A stretch of DNA of 64,000 bases from Opitutaceae bacterium (GTDB lineage: Bacteria; Verrucomicrobiota; Verrucomicrobiia; Opitutales; Opitutaceae): positions 186,001 through 250,000 of the forward strand of contig JABTUS010000007.1 in the NCBI GenBank assembly GCA_015075305.1. Direction: 5' to 3'. Position 1 is the stretch's first letter. Every line of letters begins with the position of its first letter. The notes beneath the pieces were generated by a model that ran no database searches, was not told where the DNA came from, and saw only the letters and a program-made list of their open reading frames with translations. Below are positions 52,827 to 61,041 of this stretch, one piece after another. The position numbers and the translations under genes were made by a program.

Positions 52827-53428
52827 GACGGGTCTCTGCGTTGGTGTTCGCTGCGCTGGCGCATCGCAGGTCCGTTGGGCCCGGCCACGACAATGCAGCG
52901 AAAGTTCTTCTGCGCGATGGTACCGTAGTCGTGACCCGCGCGCGCGGGATAGACACCCAGGTAGGTGAGTGGCACGGTGCCGGTGTTGATCGTGCGATGG
53001 GCGGTGAAGCCCGGCACATAGACGGCTTGATTTGGACGAAGGGGCGCCAGACGGCTTTCGCCGGTGGATTCGTCTTCGAGCAGCATCATCCCCTCACCGG
53101 TGAGACCGAAATAGAATTCCGCGGCCGGTCGCCACGCGTGCAGGTGGCCCTTGGTCAGGTAGTACTCGTCGCCGATTTTGCCCGGCATGAGGCATCCGAT
53201 TCCGTAGTGCAGGTCGCCTTCGCCCGAGGCGGGTTCGACACTGGCGACGCGATAGAGCAGTGGGTTGCCCTTTGCGAGTGCAGCCTCATACGCGGCGGTG
53301 TCCGCGAAGCAGCCGCGCAGGTCCGCGAGGTAACGCTCGACAGGTTTGACACCATCGAGTTCGCCGGTGGCTGGATTGTAGCGCGACAACAGGCGGTTCG
53401 CGTCGAGCATGGTGGATTGAGGGATCAT
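52823..53428 (-). CDS. Cupin-type glucose-6-phosphate isomerase
   Basis: The 201-residue protein belongs to the cupin GPI family known first from Archaea. Metal-binding residues appear in YYLTKGHLHAWRPAAEFYFG (HxH...E) and in FTAHRTINTG (second His); DLHYGIGCLMPGKIGDEYY precedes them. It interconverts fructose-6-P and glucose-6-P. Its start overlaps the stop of the class I mannose-6-phosphate isomerase gene (ATGA), so the two are made together and carry flux from mannose-6-P to glucose-6-P. Confidence 0.9.
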   Translation of the reverse strand: MIPQSTMLDANRLLSRYNPATGELDGVKPVERYLADLRGCFADTAAYEAALAKGNPLLYRVASVEPASGEGDLHYGIGCLMPGKIGDEYYLTKGHLHAWRPAAEFYFGLTGEGMMLLEDESTGESRLAPLRPNQAVYVPGFTAHRTINTGTVPLTYLGVYPARAGHDYGTIAQKNFRCIVVAGPNGPAMRQRSEHQRRDPS

Positions 53429-55179
53429 GTGCGCACAAAGGCCTTCAGGGTTGCGCATTCGGTTCCGACTGCCGGACCATGCGGCCGGATCGTGTAGGCT
53501 CCGACAGCGGCGGGAACGATGAACGTCTCCGCGTAGTGGACGACGAATGGCTGAAAGGCGCCGGTTGGACTTTCGACAATCGCCTCCTCGCCGTGCACGA
53601 GGTTGATCACGTTCACGCCGCCATGCGTGTCGTGCGACACGGCTTTCGTGAACCAGTGGCGGCGGGTTTCGATGAACTCGCGCTCGTGCAGGCCGGTGCG
53701 TTCCTCGCGCCAGCCGTCTCCGCTGCCGATGGGGGTGATGGCATTGACCAGATGTTTTTTTGCCCATGAGGCCGTGCGGTCCCATTGGATGTTTGCCGCG
53801 CCGTGGGCGAGATGGATCGGGCGCGGTTTGCCGTCGAGGCCGAGGCGGGTCCAGTCCCAGAGTTTGAACGTGAAGATGTAGGGCGTGGCGCTGATTTCGA
53901 GCACCATGGTGCCCGCCGCCGAGCAGTGAACGGTGCCTGCGGGGATGAGGAAGTGGTCATGGGCTTTCGCCGGCAGGCGGCTGGCGTGGCGATCGGCGTC
54001 GAATGGCGCGCCGCCCGCCTGCGCCGTCGCGAGATCGCGCAGCATCGCCGCGGAGTCCACACCTTCCTTGAGCCCCAGATACACGGTGCCAGCGGGCTCG
54101 GCGTGCAGCAGGTAGTAACTCTCGTCCTGCGTGTAGTGCATGCCGAAATTCCGCTGGATGTATTCGGTCAGTGGATGCACCTGGAGCGACAGATTGCCGC
54201 CGCCCACGGTGTCGAGCAGGTCGAAGCGGATCGGAAATTCATCGCCGAAACGCGCGTGAACCGCTTCGCCGAGCAGTGCGCGCGGCTGGTCGAACACGAC
54301 GTTGATGGACGGCAGCTCCATCCGCACTCCGCCGAGATCGAGCAGCAGGCTGTTCTCCTCGGGCACGCAGTCAAAACACCAGCCGTAGTTCCTGGCGTTG
54401 CGATCGAGATCGCAGGTCTCCTTCATCCACTGTCCGCCCCAGGGCGCGGGATCGAAGAACGGCACGACGCGGAAAGGACGGGTGACCGCGTGGCGCAGGC
54501 CGCGCCGGACGGATTCGCCGTCGGCGAGCTTCGGCGTGCCGCGATCGTGCGTGTCGAGAACGAAGTCCCACTTTGCAATCAGGGGCCGCTTCCAGCGGTC
54601 GGCGACGCGCCAGTCGACGAAGAATGCGCGCTTGTACTTGAGGTTGGCGGCCAGGGTGTGGTTGGCGACGCCGAGGTTGGCGGACTCGTTGCGACGGAAG
54701 CGCAACTGAGCCTCCCAGCGCGCGAGGTCGGCGTACACGAGCACATCGCCGTCGGCGACGAGCCGGGCGCCGCAGCCGACCACCAGCGCGAGTCCCGCGG
54801 GGAGCGCGGCGACCCGGGCGCGCAACCGATCCAGCTTCGTCGGATCGAAGAACTGCGGCAGCGTCAGGCTGGTGATGTATCCAAAAACTGGATCATCGCC
54901 GCCAAGAAAGGGAGCGACCAGGGATTCGATCCGGTCGGGCTGCAAAAGGGCTTCGCGCGAATCGACGACCAGCGCCGGGGCAAGGCGGGAGGTCAGCTCG
55001 GTGCGCACCTGCACCTCGTCCACCCCGGGATAGCATTCCACCACCAGGACGCGGCGGCCGCCAGGCGATGGAGATGCCCTGTCCCGCAGCCTTGCCGCGA
55101 TCGCGTTCCAGCCGGTCGCGCATGCACTGGCGCCCGGCACGGGCAGATGAGGAAACTTGTCGTAGTTGGATTTTCTCAT
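53425..55179 (-). CDS. Mannose-6-phosphate isomerase, class I, with degenerate kinase-like N-terminal domain
   Basis: The 584-residue protein has two parts. Residues 1-about 215 resemble the uridine-kinase-like P-loop domain attached to some class I PMIs, but the P-loop is degenerate (RVLVVECYPGVDEVQVRTEL, no GKS/T). The C-terminal 350 residues are a type I PMI: FFDPAPWGGQWMKETCDLDR, zinc ligands in GGNLSLQVHPLTEYIQRNFG and DESYYLLHAEPAGTVYLGL, then FLIPAGTVHCSAAGTMVLEI. It makes fructose-6-P from mannose-6-P. The gene is flanked by the ROK kinase (33 bp) and the isomerase gene (ATGA overlap). Confidence 0.85.
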   Translation of the reverse strand: MRKSNYDKFPHLPVPGASACATGWNAIAARLRDRASPSPGGRRVLVVECYPGVDEVQVRTELTSRLAPALVVDSREALLQPDRIESLVAPFLGGDDPVFGYITSLTLPQFFDPTKLDRLRARVAALPAGLALVVGCGARLVADGDVLVYADLARWEAQLRFRRNESANLGVANHTLAANLKYKRAFFVDWRVADRWKRPLIAKWDFVLDTHDRGTPKLADGESVRRGLRHAVTRPFRVVPFFDPAPWGGQWMKETCDLDRNARNYGWCFDCVPEENSLLLDLGGVRMELPSINVVFDQPRALLGEAVHARFGDEFPIRFDLLDTVGGGNLSLQVHPLTEYIQRNFGMHYTQDESYYLLHAEPAGTVYLGLKEGVDSAAMLRDLATAQAGGAPFDADRHASRLPAKAHDHFLIPAGTVHCSAAGTMVLEISATPYIFTFKLWDWTRLGLDGKPRPIHLAHGAANIQWDRTASWAKKHLVNAITPIGSGDGWREERTGLHEREFIETRRHWFTKAVSHDTHGGVNVINLVHGEEAIVESPTGAFQPFVVHYAETFIVPAAVGAYTIRPHGPAVGTECATLKAFVRT

Positions 55180-55212
55180 GAAACATTCCTTTCCTTTGAC
55201 GCAGCCTGCGTG

Positions 55213-56154
55213 TCAGCGGGCCGCGGATTCCTTCAGCAGCCACTCGCCGGCGACAAGGGCGGCGTTGTCGCCCAGGGAGGAGGGCACGATGCGGACCTTT
55301 CCCCAGGGAGTGTGGGCATGCCGGTTCACATAATCGGCGATCGCGGGCAGAATCTGATCTCCGCTCGACATGATTCCCCCTCCGAGAATGAGCATCTCGG
55401 GGTCGTAGGCGTGTATGAGATTCACCGCGAGCGAGCTCCAGACAAGCAGGCTGTGATCGCGCAGCGCGACGGCGCACGCGTCGCCGGCGGTGGCCTGCGC
55501 GAAGACATTGGCGTAGTCGAGCGGGAGCGAGCGCAGGGAGCTCCGTTCCCAGTCGGGCGAGGACTCCGCGAGTTGGCGGAGAAAAGCCGTCGATGCCTCG
55601 GCCTCGGCGCAGCCTAGATTGCCGCAGGTGCAGGGCCGCCCCCCGTAGCGCACCGTCAGATGCCCGCCGAGCACGCCGGCCTGGCCGTGTTTGCCGCGCA
55701 GCACACGGCCCTCGATGATTGCGCACACGCCGAGCCCCGTGCCGAGGGTGATCATGACAAGGTTGTCGCAGCCGCGACCCGCCCCGGCGCGCCATTCGCC
55801 GATCAGCGCCATGCGGGCGTCGTTCTCGATGACGAGCGGCAGACCCAGCTCGGTCCGCACCCACGCGCGCATGTCGATGCCCAGCGAGTCGGCGTACTTT
55901 CCATAGACCACGAGGATGCGCCCCGTTTCCTTGTCTATGAGACTGGGAAACGCCACCGACGCACCGGCACAGTCGGAGAGCTTTAGGTTGAGCCCGTGCA
56001 GCAGGCGGAGCCAGGCGTCCTTCAAGACGGGCAGGCGCAGTGCGAGACCGTGCTGGGAGTGGGCGGGCTCGACGGTGTGCGCGAGGACCCGGCCGTCGCG
56101 CACGACGCCGATCTTCAGGCGCGTGCCACCGAGATCACAAGCGAGGTATGTCAT
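55213..56154 (-). CDS. ROK-family sugar kinase
   Basis: The 313-residue protein begins with the ATP-binding ACDLGGTRLKIGVVRDG and has no N-terminal helix-turn-helix, so it is a kinase rather than a repressor. The substrate site ENDARMALIGEW, the phosphate-binding VMITLGTGLGVCAIIEGRVL and the zinc motif RPCTCGNLGCAEAEAS are intact. Its start overlaps the end of the sugar transporter gene by 20 bp. With mannose-6-phosphate isomerase next door, mannose or another hexose is the likely substrate. Confidence 0.9.
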   Translation of the reverse strand: MTYLACDLGGTRLKIGVVRDGRVLAHTVEPAHSQHGLALRLPVLKDAWLRLLHGLNLKLSDCAGASVAFPSLIDKETGRILVVYGKYADSLGIDMRAWVRTELGLPLVIENDARMALIGEWRAGAGRGCDNLVMITLGTGLGVCAIIEGRVLRGKHGQAGVLGGHLTVRYGGRPCTCGNLGCAEAEASTAFLRQLAESSPDWERSSLRSLPLDYANVFAQATAGDACAVALRDHSLLVWSSLAVNLIHAYDPEMLILGGGIMSSGDQILPAIADYVNRHAHTPWGKVRIVPSSLGDNAALVAGEWLLKESAAR

Positions 56155-57547
56155 GACGAGGGTTCATTTGCTTCGGGGACGGCGCCGGCGTCCGCCACAT
56201 GCGGCCGATTTCCTCCAGGGTGCGGCCCTTGGTTTCAGGAATGAGGGTCAGCACGAAAAGGAAGGAAACGAGGCTGACCGTGGCATAGAGCCAGAAGGTC
56301 ATGGCGGGGCCGACTGCGGGACTGTCGTTGAGGATCGGAAAAGTCTGGGCCACGATGTAGCAGGCCACCCAGATGACGAAGGTGGCGACGGACATGGCGC
56401 GTCCGCGGATTTCATTGGGGAAAATCTCCGAGCAGAAGATCCACGTGATCGGGCCCATTCCCATCGCGAACGCGGCGATGAAAAGCACCACGCCTCCGAG
56501 CAGCAGGGGGCCCTGCTGACCGGAATGGAAGAGCCAGCCCACCAGCAGCAAGGAAATGGACTGAACGGCCGTGCCGATGAGCAGCAGCGGGCGACGTCCG
56601 AGCCGGTCGACAAACGCGATGGCGACAAACGTGAAGATGAGGTTGATCAATCCGACCCAGACCGAGGAGGTGAAGGCGGCGTTCTTCACGGCGCCTGCGG
56701 TCTCGAAGATTTTGGTCGAATAGTACATGATCGCGTTGATGCCGCAGAACTGCTGGAAGAGCGCGAGCAGTGCGGCCAGCGCGAGCGGGCGGCGAAAGTT
56801 CCGGGAAAAAAGTGCGGAAAAGGGTGCCTCGGCGCTGGGGGCGGCTGACTGTATCGCGGTCATTTCCCGCTCCGCGTGCGCAGGACCGTCCACTTTGGAC
56901 AGAATGGACCGGGCCTCGTCGGTGCGCCCGCGACGTGCCAGCCAGCGGGGGCTCTCCGGAACGGTGAAGAGCAGGCCGATGAAGGCGATGGCCGGCACGA
57001 CCTCCATGCCGAGCATCCAGCGCCACCCGAAGGCGGTGTTCCACTCCTCGTCTCCCATGCCCTGGATGACGTGGTTGACGAACAGTGTGAGGAAAATGCC
57101 CGTGACGATGCCGAGCTGGAAGAGGGAGCCGAGGCGGCCGCGCCATCTTTCCGGAGCAATCTCGGCGATGTAGACGGGGCAGATCATGGATGATGCGCCG
57201 ATGCCGAGACCGCTGATGATGCGGGCCGCGAGGAACTCCTCGAACGTGCGCGGAATGGCTGAGAGCAGGCCCGACACGGCGTAGAGGATGGCGCAGAGGA
57301 AGAGCATCTTCCGGCGTCCGAACCGGTCGCTGAGAAAACCGGCGAACATGGCGCCGGGTATGCAGCCGAGGATGGCGCTCGCGCCGGCGAGTCCCTCCTC
57401 GGCGGGCGTCAATCCGAGGTGCGCGGTCAGGTACGAGTTGGCGCCGTTGATGACGGCCGTGTCGTAGCCGAAGAGAAATCCGCCGATGGCGGTCACACCC
57501 GTGGCGAAGAGGACGAAGCGGTGGGAATGTGGGGACGGGGCGGTCAT
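56135..57547 (-). CDS. Sugar-proton symporter, MFS sugar porter family
   Basis: The 470-residue protein has 12 membrane helices and the sugar-porter motifs: GGFLFGYDTAVINGA in helix 1, SDRFGRRKMLFLCAILYAVS, the central PESPRWLARRGRTDEARSIL, FQQFCGINAIMYYSTKIF in helix 7, VDRLGRRPLLLIGT and the C-terminal PETKGRTLEEIGR. It resembles XylE/GalP-type importers. It follows the GntR gene by 22 bp and overlaps the ROK kinase gene by 20 bp, so import and phosphorylation are coupled. Confidence 0.92.
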   Translation of the reverse strand: MTAPSPHSHRFVLFATGVTAIGGFLFGYDTAVINGANSYLTAHLGLTPAEEGLAGASAILGCIPGAMFAGFLSDRFGRRKMLFLCAILYAVSGLLSAIPRTFEEFLAARIISGLGIGASSMICPVYIAEIAPERWRGRLGSLFQLGIVTGIFLTLFVNHVIQGMGDEEWNTAFGWRWMLGMEVVPAIAFIGLLFTVPESPRWLARRGRTDEARSILSKVDGPAHAEREMTAIQSAAPSAEAPFSALFSRNFRRPLALAALLALFQQFCGINAIMYYSTKIFETAGAVKNAAFTSSVWVGLINLIFTFVAIAFVDRLGRRPLLLIGTAVQSISLLLVGWLFHSGQQGPLLLGGVVLFIAAFAMGMGPITWIFCSEIFPNEIRGRAMSVATFVIWVACYIVAQTFPILNDSPAVGPAMTFWLYATVSLVSFLFVLTLIPETKGRTLEEIGRMWRTPAPSPKQMNPRHDIPRL

Positions 57548-57569
57548 GGGAGGAGCGGTGCGGATGGGT

Positions 57570-58352
57570 TCAACTGGGGCGCAGCGTCAGGCTGAGCTCG
57601 AAGCGATCGCCGCGGTAGTGGACAATTGAATACTCGATCGGCTTACGGCGGGTGTCGAAGACGGTGCGTGTTCTCAGCAGCAGCGGAGCTCCGGGTGCCA
57701 CCCGGAGCGCGCGGGCGAGCCTTTGATCGGCGGCGACGGCGGAAAGGGCGTCCTCGGATTGATCTGCGATGACTCCGCAGCGGCTTCTAATCAATTCGTA
57801 GAGGGGCTGGCTGAAGTCGTCACCGACCTTCAGCTTCAGGCGCGGGTGAAGGTAGGAGCGGAAGCGCACGACGGGGGTGGCATCCCAGCCGCGAATGCGA
57901 TCGAGGCAGATCACTTCGGCTCCCGGTTTGAGATGAAGCCGGCGGGCGACCTCCTCCGGGGCGGTCAGCGAGCGGGTTGACACCGTGTAGGTTTCAACGC
58001 GCACGCCCTTTGACTCCATTTCGCGGGTGAAACTCTGCCATGCGCCGACGCCGGAGTGCACCTTGGGCTCCAGCACGCGCGTGCCCACGCCGGCCCTGCG
58101 GTCGAGCCTTCCCTCGCTCACCAGGCGGGCGATCGCGGCCCGCAGCGTGTTGCGGCTGACGCCCATGGCGTTGGCCAGTGAGACTTCGTCGGGCAGCAGC
58201 GTGCCGGGGGCCTGGGCGGGCTGGGCCAGGAGAGCACGCAGGGACTGCTCAGCCTGGGCATGAAGCGGCAGGGAGTTGCCCGGATCCAGTCGCAGTCCTT
58301 TCAGAATTCCGGATGGGGCTGTCGATGGAGTGGGGGAAATCGAGCGCATCAT
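57570..58352 (-). CDS. GntR-family regulator with UTRA effector domain
   Basis: The 260-residue protein has a winged helix (about residues 20-95: LPLHAQAEQSLRALLAQPAQ, LANAMGVSRNTLRAAIARLV SEGRLDRRAGVGTRV) and a UTRA domain (REMESKGVRVETYTVSTRSL, LHLKPGAEVICLDRIRGWDA, YELIRSRCGVIADQSEDALS). UTRA domains bind sugar phosphates. It is the first gene of the hexose operon. Two tandem ATGs (58352, 58349) are possible starts; both lie just 3-6 bp beyond an operator-like palindrome, with no Shine-Dalgarno sequence, so the transcript may be nearly leaderless and autoregulated. Confidence 0.88.
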   Translation of the reverse strand: MMRSISPTPSTAPSGILKGLRLDPGNSLPLHAQAEQSLRALLAQPAQAPGTLLPDEVSLANAMGVSRNTLRAAIARLVSEGRLDRRAGVGTRVLEPKVHSGVGAWQSFTREMESKGVRVETYTVSTRSLTAPEEVARRLHLKPGAEVICLDRIRGWDATPVVRFRSYLHPRLKLKVGDDFSQPLYELIRSRCGVIADQSEDALSAVAADQRLARALRVAPGAPLLLRTRTVFDTRRKPIEYSIVHYRGDRFELSLTLRPS

Positions 58353-58354
58353 AC

Positions 58355-58392
58355 TTTGTTCAAACAAACTGATCGAATGATGGCGCTGTCAA
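58355..58392 (-). promoter_or_regulatory. Operator/promoter of the gntR-led hexose operon
   Basis: On the minus strand TTGACA (58387-58392) is followed after 18 bp by TTTGTTTGAACAAA (58355-58368), a near-palindrome with half-sites TTTGTT/AACAAA. The palindrome covers the expected -10/start region and ends 2 bp before the first possible start codon of the regulator gene. A second copy is at 60889-60925. Confidence 0.6.
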
Positions 58393-58546
58393 TCCCGCAG
58401 TTGGGCGGTGCCCCGGGCGTCGCCATCGGGTTCCCGATTGTCGCTGCCGTCATCTGTTGTTGCGTGTCCTGGCGGGACACGAGAGGGGGAATGCGGAAAT
58501 TTCAGGAACGCCATGGGATCCGGGCGCAGTGGATTCAGGACGCGGA

Positions 58547-60763
58547 TCAGCCTCTGTGTTTGCCGACGTACAGTGGTACATGGGTTTGCTCCGAATACTG
58601 GCCCCCTTCGCGGAACGGACCGGCACCCTGAAAGAGAATGCGTTTTGGGAGCGAACTTTTCAACAGCACCCTTTCCCGACCATTGATCTTCTCACTGGCG
58701 AATGGCGCCTGGTGAAGGAAATTGGATTTTCCGTTGGAGGCGCATGAGATCGAGACTGATGATTCGTCATTGATGACGAAGGGATTGTCATTTCCGCCGA
58801 AATTGACAACGCCTCCAAGCACTTCGGTCGATCCACCGTTCTTCGTGAGAAACCCGACTCCGCGCCCTTCGGTCTTGAATCCCAGTACCCAAAGCTGCGA
58901 ACCGTCGTTGATCACCTCGGGGTTTGCACGCTCGGGATTCAACTGCCGCGCCCAGACCGACTGCCCCTTGAACTGGTAGCAGTTGGGGTTGGGCGGGAAC
59001 TGGTCGGTGCAACAGATGTTTTCGATGAACACTTTTCCACCGCTCACCGTGTTGAGGTACATCGCCCCCGTTTGTGCATGAAGGTCGCTGAGAACCAGGG
59101 TGCGCCTTGAAGCGTGCTCGACAAGGTACTGCTCTCCCCTGAACTCCTCGAAGGCGAAAAGATCCTCGATGAGGAGCGGCGTTGATGATTCGCCGTCGAC
59201 ACGAAAGGTGCCGCGGTTCTTCGCTTGCTTCAGATTCTCACCCGACACGAGATCGCAGAACATGAAATTGATCCGCTCGACTGTCGCCGGAACGCGAATG
59301 GCTCCGTTGATGAGGTATCGACCCGGTTGAAAGTAGATGACTGATTTCCCCGAATCCAGCGCCGACTGGATCGCCTGGGTGCAGTCCGTTGTCCCGTCTC
59401 CTTTCGCTCCAAATTCGTTGACGCTTACCCATCGGTTCATGTCCTGCTCCCAGGGGATTTCAGGCGTCTCCTCAATGCGCAGATTGAGGGACCGCTTTTC
59501 CTGCTCTGAACGCAGTGTCTGGACGCCATGAGAGGAGTGCTCTTCGATGATCGGGCCGCTGAGGAGCGTGCTGTCGAACCTTCCGATTGCGGCCGGGTAT
59601 CCGGATGTCCTCACGTTTCTGGCAAAGAGCACGCCGTTGATGTGCTCGATTGCAGGCACCGCCCCGCCTGTTTCCGTTCGGTCCGTCGGATCGGACTCGA
59701 ACGCCAATTCGCTGTCGACGAGGACGACGTGGGCGGGCGATCCCGCGATTGTGAGGGCAGGCACCTGGTTCCTGCTTCGCAATCCACGGATCGAAACGGG
59801 GGTTTCGTCGACAAGAAATCCCGCAATCTTCTGGTGGCTGAGTGTGATGTGCTCAAAGACCGTGTACATTCGGTATGGCAGTGCCTGGATGCCATAGTCG
59901 AAGCCCTCCACGGTGACATGTTTGAAGTAGCAGCCTGAAAGGTTGTGGCGGTCGCATAGGAGTCCGACGGCTCCGACCTTGCCGGGATCCCCGGATCGGA
60001 TGGTGACGTGTCGGACGGCGGCCATGTTGTTGCCGAAAAAGCGGAGGCCCGACGCCCCGGGATTGCCGATGCCGGTGTCAATCGAGATGTTCTCAAAGAG
60101 ATTCGCCATTGAAACGTTCGATGTCGACTTCCTCATGAAACTGAAGACCGGCTTGTTGGAGCCTCTTTCGAAGCCGGGGCATGCATCCTTCAGTCTGATC
60201 ACGGCACCCCGCTCGCTCTGGCCGCGAATGATGATCTGCCGGTTCAGCTCCCCACCAGAGGTGTTGTGCAGATCGGCAAACGTGTAGCACAGGGTGTCGC
60301 TCACCAGGTAGGTCCCGTTCGGGAAGTAGAGAATTCTCGACTGCTCCGGCCGTGCGGGAAATACGACGCGAATGCGTCCGTTTGCCTTGAGTGTTTCGAC
60401 GCTGATGGGATGATGGAAATCCTGACGGGGGTCATCGGCCATTTCCTTTTCCAGCGCTTTTTCCGCTTCGAGCGTGGGACGGAGAATGTCATCGAGCGCG
60501 CGAATCAACGCTTCGGTGCAGTCCTTCCTTCCCTGATTGTCGCAGTGATAGGGTGCCTTGGTGACATCAATCACCGCAAGTGCGGCGGCGGGATAGACGC
60601 AGTTCTCCCCGCGATGCTCCGCTGGCGTTGCGCCACGCTCCGCCCCCTTTGTGCTTCCGGACTTGCGGCTGCCATCTGTTTCCTTCGAGGAGGCCGTTGA
60701 GGGAATCAGGGCGCCTGCCAGCGAAGCAATGCCGGTGGTCGTGATGAAGGTTCTTCTTTTCAT
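58547..60763 (-). CDS. Pectate-lyase-fold (right-handed beta-helix) secreted protein
   Basis: The 738-residue protein begins with a signal that resembles a Tat signal (MKRRTFITTTGIASLAGALI). Two Pectate_lyase_3-type modules are visible: DCTEALIRALDDIL followed by RILYFPNGTYLVSDTLCYTF (first), and SVNEFGAKGDGTTDCTQAIQ SALDSGKSVIYFQPGRYLI (second). Many short beta-helix coils lie between. The fold is used by polysaccharide lyases and GH28-like hydrolases; no catalytic residues can be assigned with confidence. It shares an operator-like site with the downstream GntR gene, which suggests it acts on the glycan that feeds that operon. The start MKRRTF was preferred to an upstream frame of 54 codons. 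Confidence 0.8.
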   Translation of the reverse strand: MKRRTFITTTGIASLAGALIPSTASSKETDGSRKSGSTKGAERGATPAEHRGENCVYPAAALAVIDVTKAPYHCDNQGRKDCTEALIRALDDILRPTLEAEKALEKEMADDPRQDFHHPISVETLKANGRIRVVFPARPEQSRILYFPNGTYLVSDTLCYTFADLHNTSGGELNRQIIIRGQSERGAVIRLKDACPGFERGSNKPVFSFMRKSTSNVSMANLFENISIDTGIGNPGASGLRFFGNNMAAVRHVTIRSGDPGKVGAVGLLCDRHNLSGCYFKHVTVEGFDYGIQALPYRMYTVFEHITLSHQKIAGFLVDETPVSIRGLRSRNQVPALTIAGSPAHVVLVDSELAFESDPTDRTETGGAVPAIEHINGVLFARNVRTSGYPAAIGRFDSTLLSGPIIEEHSSHGVQTLRSEQEKRSLNLRIEETPEIPWEQDMNRWVSVNEFGAKGDGTTDCTQAIQSALDSGKSVIYFQPGRYLINGAIRVPATVERINFMFCDLVSGENLKQAKNRGTFRVDGESSTPLLIEDLFAFEEFRGEQYLVEHASRRTLVLSDLHAQTGAMYLNTVSGGKVFIENICCTDQFPPNPNCYQFKGQSVWARQLNPERANPEVINDGSQLWVLGFKTEGRGVGFLTKNGGSTEVLGGVVNFGGNDNPFVINDESSVSISCASNGKSNFLHQAPFASEKINGRERVLLKSSLPKRILFQGAGPFREGGQYSEQTHVPLYVGKHRG

Positions 60764-60888
60764 GACTGATGAGGATGATTGGGGGTGATGCTGCGCGTGA
60801 TTGTCCGCTGCGGACGCTGCCAAACCCAGCCATCTGTTGATGAGCAGAGCCAGGGCAATGGTCTTGTTGAGCGCGGGGTGCTTTGGTA

Positions 60889-60925
60889 TTTGTTCAAACA
60901 ATCGATCAAATAGAATCGATGTCAA
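60889..60925 (-). promoter_or_regulatory. Operator/promoter upstream of the pectate-lyase-like gene
   Basis: On the minus strand TTGACA (60920-60925) is followed after 17 bp by ATTGTTTGAACAAA (60889-60902), almost identical in sequence and spacing to 58355-58392. It lies about 125 bp upstream of the MKRRTF start, in the 278-bp gap before the GH2 gene. Confidence 0.6.
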
Positions 60926-61041
60926 CCACTCAATCGTCCGCCGGATGCCTCGGTGGCGCGCATCGGGGCCGCGTCGCGTCCCGACGGGGTCGGTCGTATG
61001 GATACGCCTGCGGGCGCGACGGCGCGCGCGGGCGCGGCGGG

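Noticed and set aside
53785-55617. Plus-strand frame of 610 codons opposite the mannose-6-phosphate isomerase and ROK genes
   Set aside because: It is a shadow of two genes with clear catalytic motifs on the minus strand.
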